NCBI RefSeq assembly: GCF_029868855.1
Contig: NZ_JARWOV010000298.1
Span: 1-64,000, forward strand
DNA from: Nocardia carnea
Lineage (GTDB): Bacteria; Actinomycetota; Actinomycetes; Mycobacteriales; Mycobacteriaceae
DNA length: 64,000 nt
Direction: 5' to 3'
The position numbers and the translations under genes are program-made. The notes beneath the pieces were generated by a model. That model did no database searches, was not told the DNA's origin, and was given only the letters and a program-made list of their open reading frames with translations. Shown here one piece after another: positions 61,644-64,000 of this stretch; position 1 is the first letter of the stretch, and the number at the start of each line of letters is the position of its first letter.

Positions 61644-62507
61644 GTGACCACGCCTCTGATCGCCGTGCTCGGCAGCATCAACATGGACCTGGTGACTACC
61701 ACCGCGACCCGTCCCGCACCAGGTGAGACGGTGCTCGGCCGCGGTTTCACGATGGTGCCGGGCGGTAAGGGCGCCAACCAGGCTATCGCGGCGAGCCGCG
61801 CCGGTGGGCAGACCATGTTCCTGGGCGCGATCGGCACCGATGTATTCGCCCCGCGGCTGCGCGCAGTACTCACCGAATCCGGCGTGGACACCACGGGGCT
61901 GCGAGTGATCGACGGTCCGAGCGGTATCGCGACGATTGTGGTAGACGACGCCGGGGAGAACAGCATCATCGTGGTCGGCGGCGCCAATACCGCGGTAACA
62001 GACTTGACCACCGCGGACCGCACCGCCATCGCCGCCGCCGATATCCTCGTCTGCCAGCTCGAGATACCACTCGAGACCGTGACGGCCGCCGCCCGCCATG
62101 CGCGTGCCCACGACACCACCGTGATCCTCAACCCGTCTCCGGTCCAGCATCTTGCCGATGAGCTCTGGGAGCACGTGGACGTCGCCGTGGTGAACACCGG
62201 CGAGGCCGAACAGTCGGGTGGACTGCTCGACCGGGTGCCGCATGTGGTGGTCACGCTCGGCGCGCACGGCGCCCGGCACCGCGGACCCGACGGTGCGGAA
62301 ACCACCGCCACGGGACCTGCCGTCCAGGTCGTCGACACAACCGGCGCGGGCGACACGTTCACCGGAGCACTCGCCGTGCACTGGGCGCAGGGGCCGGCTG
62401 CCGCATTACGCTTCGCCTGCACCGCGGGTTCGCTGGCCACCACCGCGCTCGGCGCCAGTGCATCGATTCCGTGGCGCACCGAGATCGACGCTGCCCTCCC
62501 CGGCTGA
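61644..62507 (+). CDS. Ribokinase-type PfkB sugar kinase
   Basis: 287 residues. PfkB signatures: VLGSINMDLVTTTATRPAPG, GGKGANQAIAASRAGG and the C-terminal VDTTGAGDTFTGALAVHWA with the catalytic Asp. Closest to ribokinase RbsK (Rv2436 position), phosphorylating ribose at O5, although no ribose transporter is near. GTG 61644 fits a leaderless start. Confidence 0.9.
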   Translation: MTTPLIAVLGSINMDLVTTTATRPAPGETVLGRGFTMVPGGKGANQAIAASRAGGQTMFLGAIGTDVFAPRLRAVLTESGVDTTGLRVIDGPSGIATIVVDDAGENSIIVVGGANTAVTDLTTADRTAIAAADILVCQLEIPLETVTAAARHARAHDTTVILNPSPVQHLADELWEHVDVAVVNTGEAEQSGGLLDRVPHVVVTLGAHGARHRGPDGAETTATGPAVQVVDTTGAGDTFTGALAVHWAQGPAAALRFACTAGSLATTALGASASIPWRTEIDAALPG

Positions 62508-62561
62508 ATCCGTTCCACGGCCGGGAAGCCACCAGCCGTCCGATCACTTACGCCGGCCGAA

Positions 62562-62870
62562 ATGAGCGTGTACAACGGCCGGCTGCAGACGCTGGCCCAA
62601 CGGGCACATCAACTCATGGCCGATTCCGAAGAACTGGACGAATCGACATGGGATCTCGCCTACCTCATCGTTCTGGCCGCGCTTTTCGATTACGAGGTGA
62701 ACAACGGCGGCTTCGGACAGCTGATTTTCGATGTGGGCAATCAGGCGGAAGAAGCACCGACCGAGCTCGGCCAGGACCTGACAATGGTCAGTATCGAATA
62801 CCTCCGCGGTGACACCGGCTTCGCCGACGAGATCGCCGAGTTCCTCGACTACGCGGAAGCCCGGCTCTGA
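62562..62870 (+). CDS. DUF4375 (DMP19-like) family protein
   Basis: 102 residues. The central YEVNNGGFGQLIFDVGNQAEE is the DUF4375/DMP19-like signature, and the whole is acidic and helical. The function of the family is not settled; DMP19 proteins are DNA mimics that antagonise repressors, but most relatives are untested. It lies between the ribokinase gene and rtcB, with gaps of 54 and 162 bp. Confidence 0.8.
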   Translation: MSVYNGRLQTLAQRAHQLMADSEELDESTWDLAYLIVLAALFDYEVNNGGFGQLIFDVGNQAEEAPTELGQDLTMVSIEYLRGDTGFADEIAEFLDYAEARL

Positions 62871-63032
62871 CCGAGCTCGTTTCGCGCTCTGCGAGGCGGC
62901 CGTGACACCGGCCGCGGCCTGCCGATCCGGGTAGCCCGGCACCTCGAAAATCGGGTGCCACGCCTACGGCACACGGCCTACCGTGAAGTACGGCGCCGGA
63001 CAACGGTCCGTCGCATACGGAAGGACCGAGAA

Positions 63033-64000
63033 ATGTTTCCCGTCGAGCTGTCCGGTACCCGGGCACGGACGTTGATGTGGGCCCACGAGAGCGAGATCGA
63101 TGCGGCGGCGCTGCAACAGCTGCGCAATATCGCCCGGCTGGAATGGGTGCACGGCGTCCGGGTCATGCCGGATGTGCACCTCGGGAAGGGCGCCACGGTC
63201 GGTTCGGTGATCGCCATGCGTGATGCGGTCGCGCCGGCGGCGGTCGGGGTCGATATCGGCTGCGGTATGGAGAGCGTACGCACCGATCTGACCGCGGCCG
63301 ATCTGCCCGACGACCTGCGCGCTCTGCGCTCGGCGATCGAGGCGGCGGTACCGGTGGGCTTCGGTGCCCACAAGAATCCGGTGCCGGTGAACAAGCTGGC
63401 ACCGGGACCGTCCGGTGTCGCGACCTCGACTCTGCGTACCGGGTGGGACCGGTTCTGGTCGGCGTTCAACGACCTCGACGATGCCGTGGCACCGCGGGAG
63501 TCCAAGGCGCACAAGCAGATGGGTTCGCTGGGCGGCGGCAACCACTTCATAGAGGTTTGCCTGGACCAGGACGACCAGGTATGGATTCTGCTGCACTCCG
63601 GCAGCCGCAATATCGGCAAGGAAATCGCCGAGCGGCATATGGCGGTGGCCCGCAAGCTGCCGCACAACCAGAACCTGGTCGACCGTGATCTCGCGGTGTT
63701 CCTGGCGAACACCCCGGAAATGGCGGCCTACCGGCACGATCTGACCTGGGCGCAGGAGTACGCGGCCCGCAATCGCGCGGTCATGCTGGCGTTGGTGTCC
63801 GAGGCGGTGCGAAAGCAGTTCCCGACCCGGGAAGTCCGGTTCGATACACCGATCTCATGCCATCACAACTATGTGGCGGAGGAGAAGATCGACGGTGTCC
63901 CCATGCTGGTGACCCGTAAGGGTGCGGTACGCGCCGGGGCGGGCGATATGGCGCTCATCCCGGGCTCGATGGGAACACGGTCCTACGTGGTGCGCGGTAA
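63033..64000 (+). CDS. rtcB: RtcB family RNA ligase, 3' end outside the window
   Basis: 322 codons without a stop; ATG 63033 follows GGAAGGA. RtcB signatures are VHGVRVMPDVHLGKGATVGS, GVDIGCGM with the metal-binding Cys, GGGNHFIEVCLD, LLHSGSRNIGKEIA and SCHHNYVAEE with metal-binding His residues. It joins RNA 2',3'-cyclic phosphate or 3'-phosphate ends to 5'-OH ends using GTP and Mn. About 70-80 residues, including the guanylylated His, should lie beyond the right edge. No archease gene is inside the window. Confidence 0.93.
   Translation, partial: MFPVELSGTRARTLMWAHESEIDAAALQQLRNIARLEWVHGVRVMPDVHLGKGATVGSVIAMRDAVAPAAVGVDIGCGMESVRTDLTAADLPDDLRALRSAIEAAVPVGFGAHKNPVPVNKLAPGPSGVATSTLRTGWDRFWSAFNDLDDAVAPRESKAHKQMGSLGGGNHFIEVCLDQDDQVWILLHSGSRNIGKEIAERHMAVARKLPHNQNLVDRDLAVFLANTPEMAAYRHDLTWAQEYAARNRAVMLALVSEAVRKQFPTREVRFDTPISCHHNYVAEEKIDGVPMLVTRKGAVRAGAGDMALIPGSMGTRSYVVRG

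Overview
The window is high-GC, gene-dense actinobacterial DNA. Gene order, leaderless starts and families point to a Nocardia-like member of the Mycobacteriales. From memory of the M. tuberculosis map, the backbone here (era, Rv2365c-like, CBS protein, ybeY, phoH, rsmE, dnaJ2, hrcA, hemW, nirA-cysH, sulfate ABC operon, GH15 trehalase, lepA, Rv2405-like, rpsT, holA, comEC, comEA, degV, octT, gpgP, rsfS, nadD, VWA, moxR, proA, rbsK) runs in the same order as Rv2364c-Rv2436. The blocks that break this order are the accessory part. No rRNA, tRNA, CRISPR array or intact insertion sequence was seen.

Layout. 1-2378: a conservon (sensor ATPase, roadblock protein, DUF742 protein, first codons of the GTPase). 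2604-11568: ribosome and RNA maturation and heat-shock genes on the minus strand (era, cytidine-deaminase-like, CorC-like, ybeY, phoH, rsmE, dnaJ, hrcA, hemW). 11593-12021: a SnoaL-like gene under a MerR/SoxR-type promoter. 12209-17947: an assimilatory sulfate reduction operon headed by a 30-aa Cys-containing leader peptide (sir, cysH, cysD, cysN, sirohydrochlorin chelatase). 18001-25980: acyl-CoA synthetase, HAD phosphatase, Hsp70-like protein with a Gly-rich tail, FprB-like ferredoxin reductase and an AurF-like diiron oxygenase. 26300-30428: sulfate ABC transporter, headed by two micro membrane proteins. 30568-33289: a methyltransferase with a second copy of the MerR-type promoter, then a GH15 trehalase. 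33299-37720: dynamin-like GTPase and a very large Pro/Thr-rich protein. 37870-43542: lepA, a PemK-like protein, aquaporin, rpsT, a small acidic protein and holA. 43665-48722: GntR-TetR fusion regulator, carotenoid oxygenase, and a VWA (Ro/TROVE-like) plus ARPP-like gene pair. 48784-57438: comEC, comEA, degV, octT, a 55-aa ORF, gpgP, rsfS, nadD, VWA protein and moxR. 57474-60170: an apparent insertion (NUDIX remnant, FAD oxidoreductase, frameshifted ECF41-type sigma factor) bounded by a ~96-bp duplication of the moxR start. 60314-64000: proA, ribokinase, a DUF4375 protein and a truncated rtcB.

How genes work together. Sulfate is imported by the ABC system, activated by CysDN (no fused APS kinase seen), reduced by a 4Fe-4S CysH and by siroheme sulfite reductase; the chelatase in the same operon makes siroheme. 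The leader peptide suggests cysteine-sensing attenuation. Two unlinked genes share an almost identical 19-bp-spacer palindromic promoter, so a MerR-family regulator encoded elsewhere probably controls both. The best leads are these twin promoters, the moxR-duplication insertion with its ECF41 sigma factor, and the VWA/ARPP pair.
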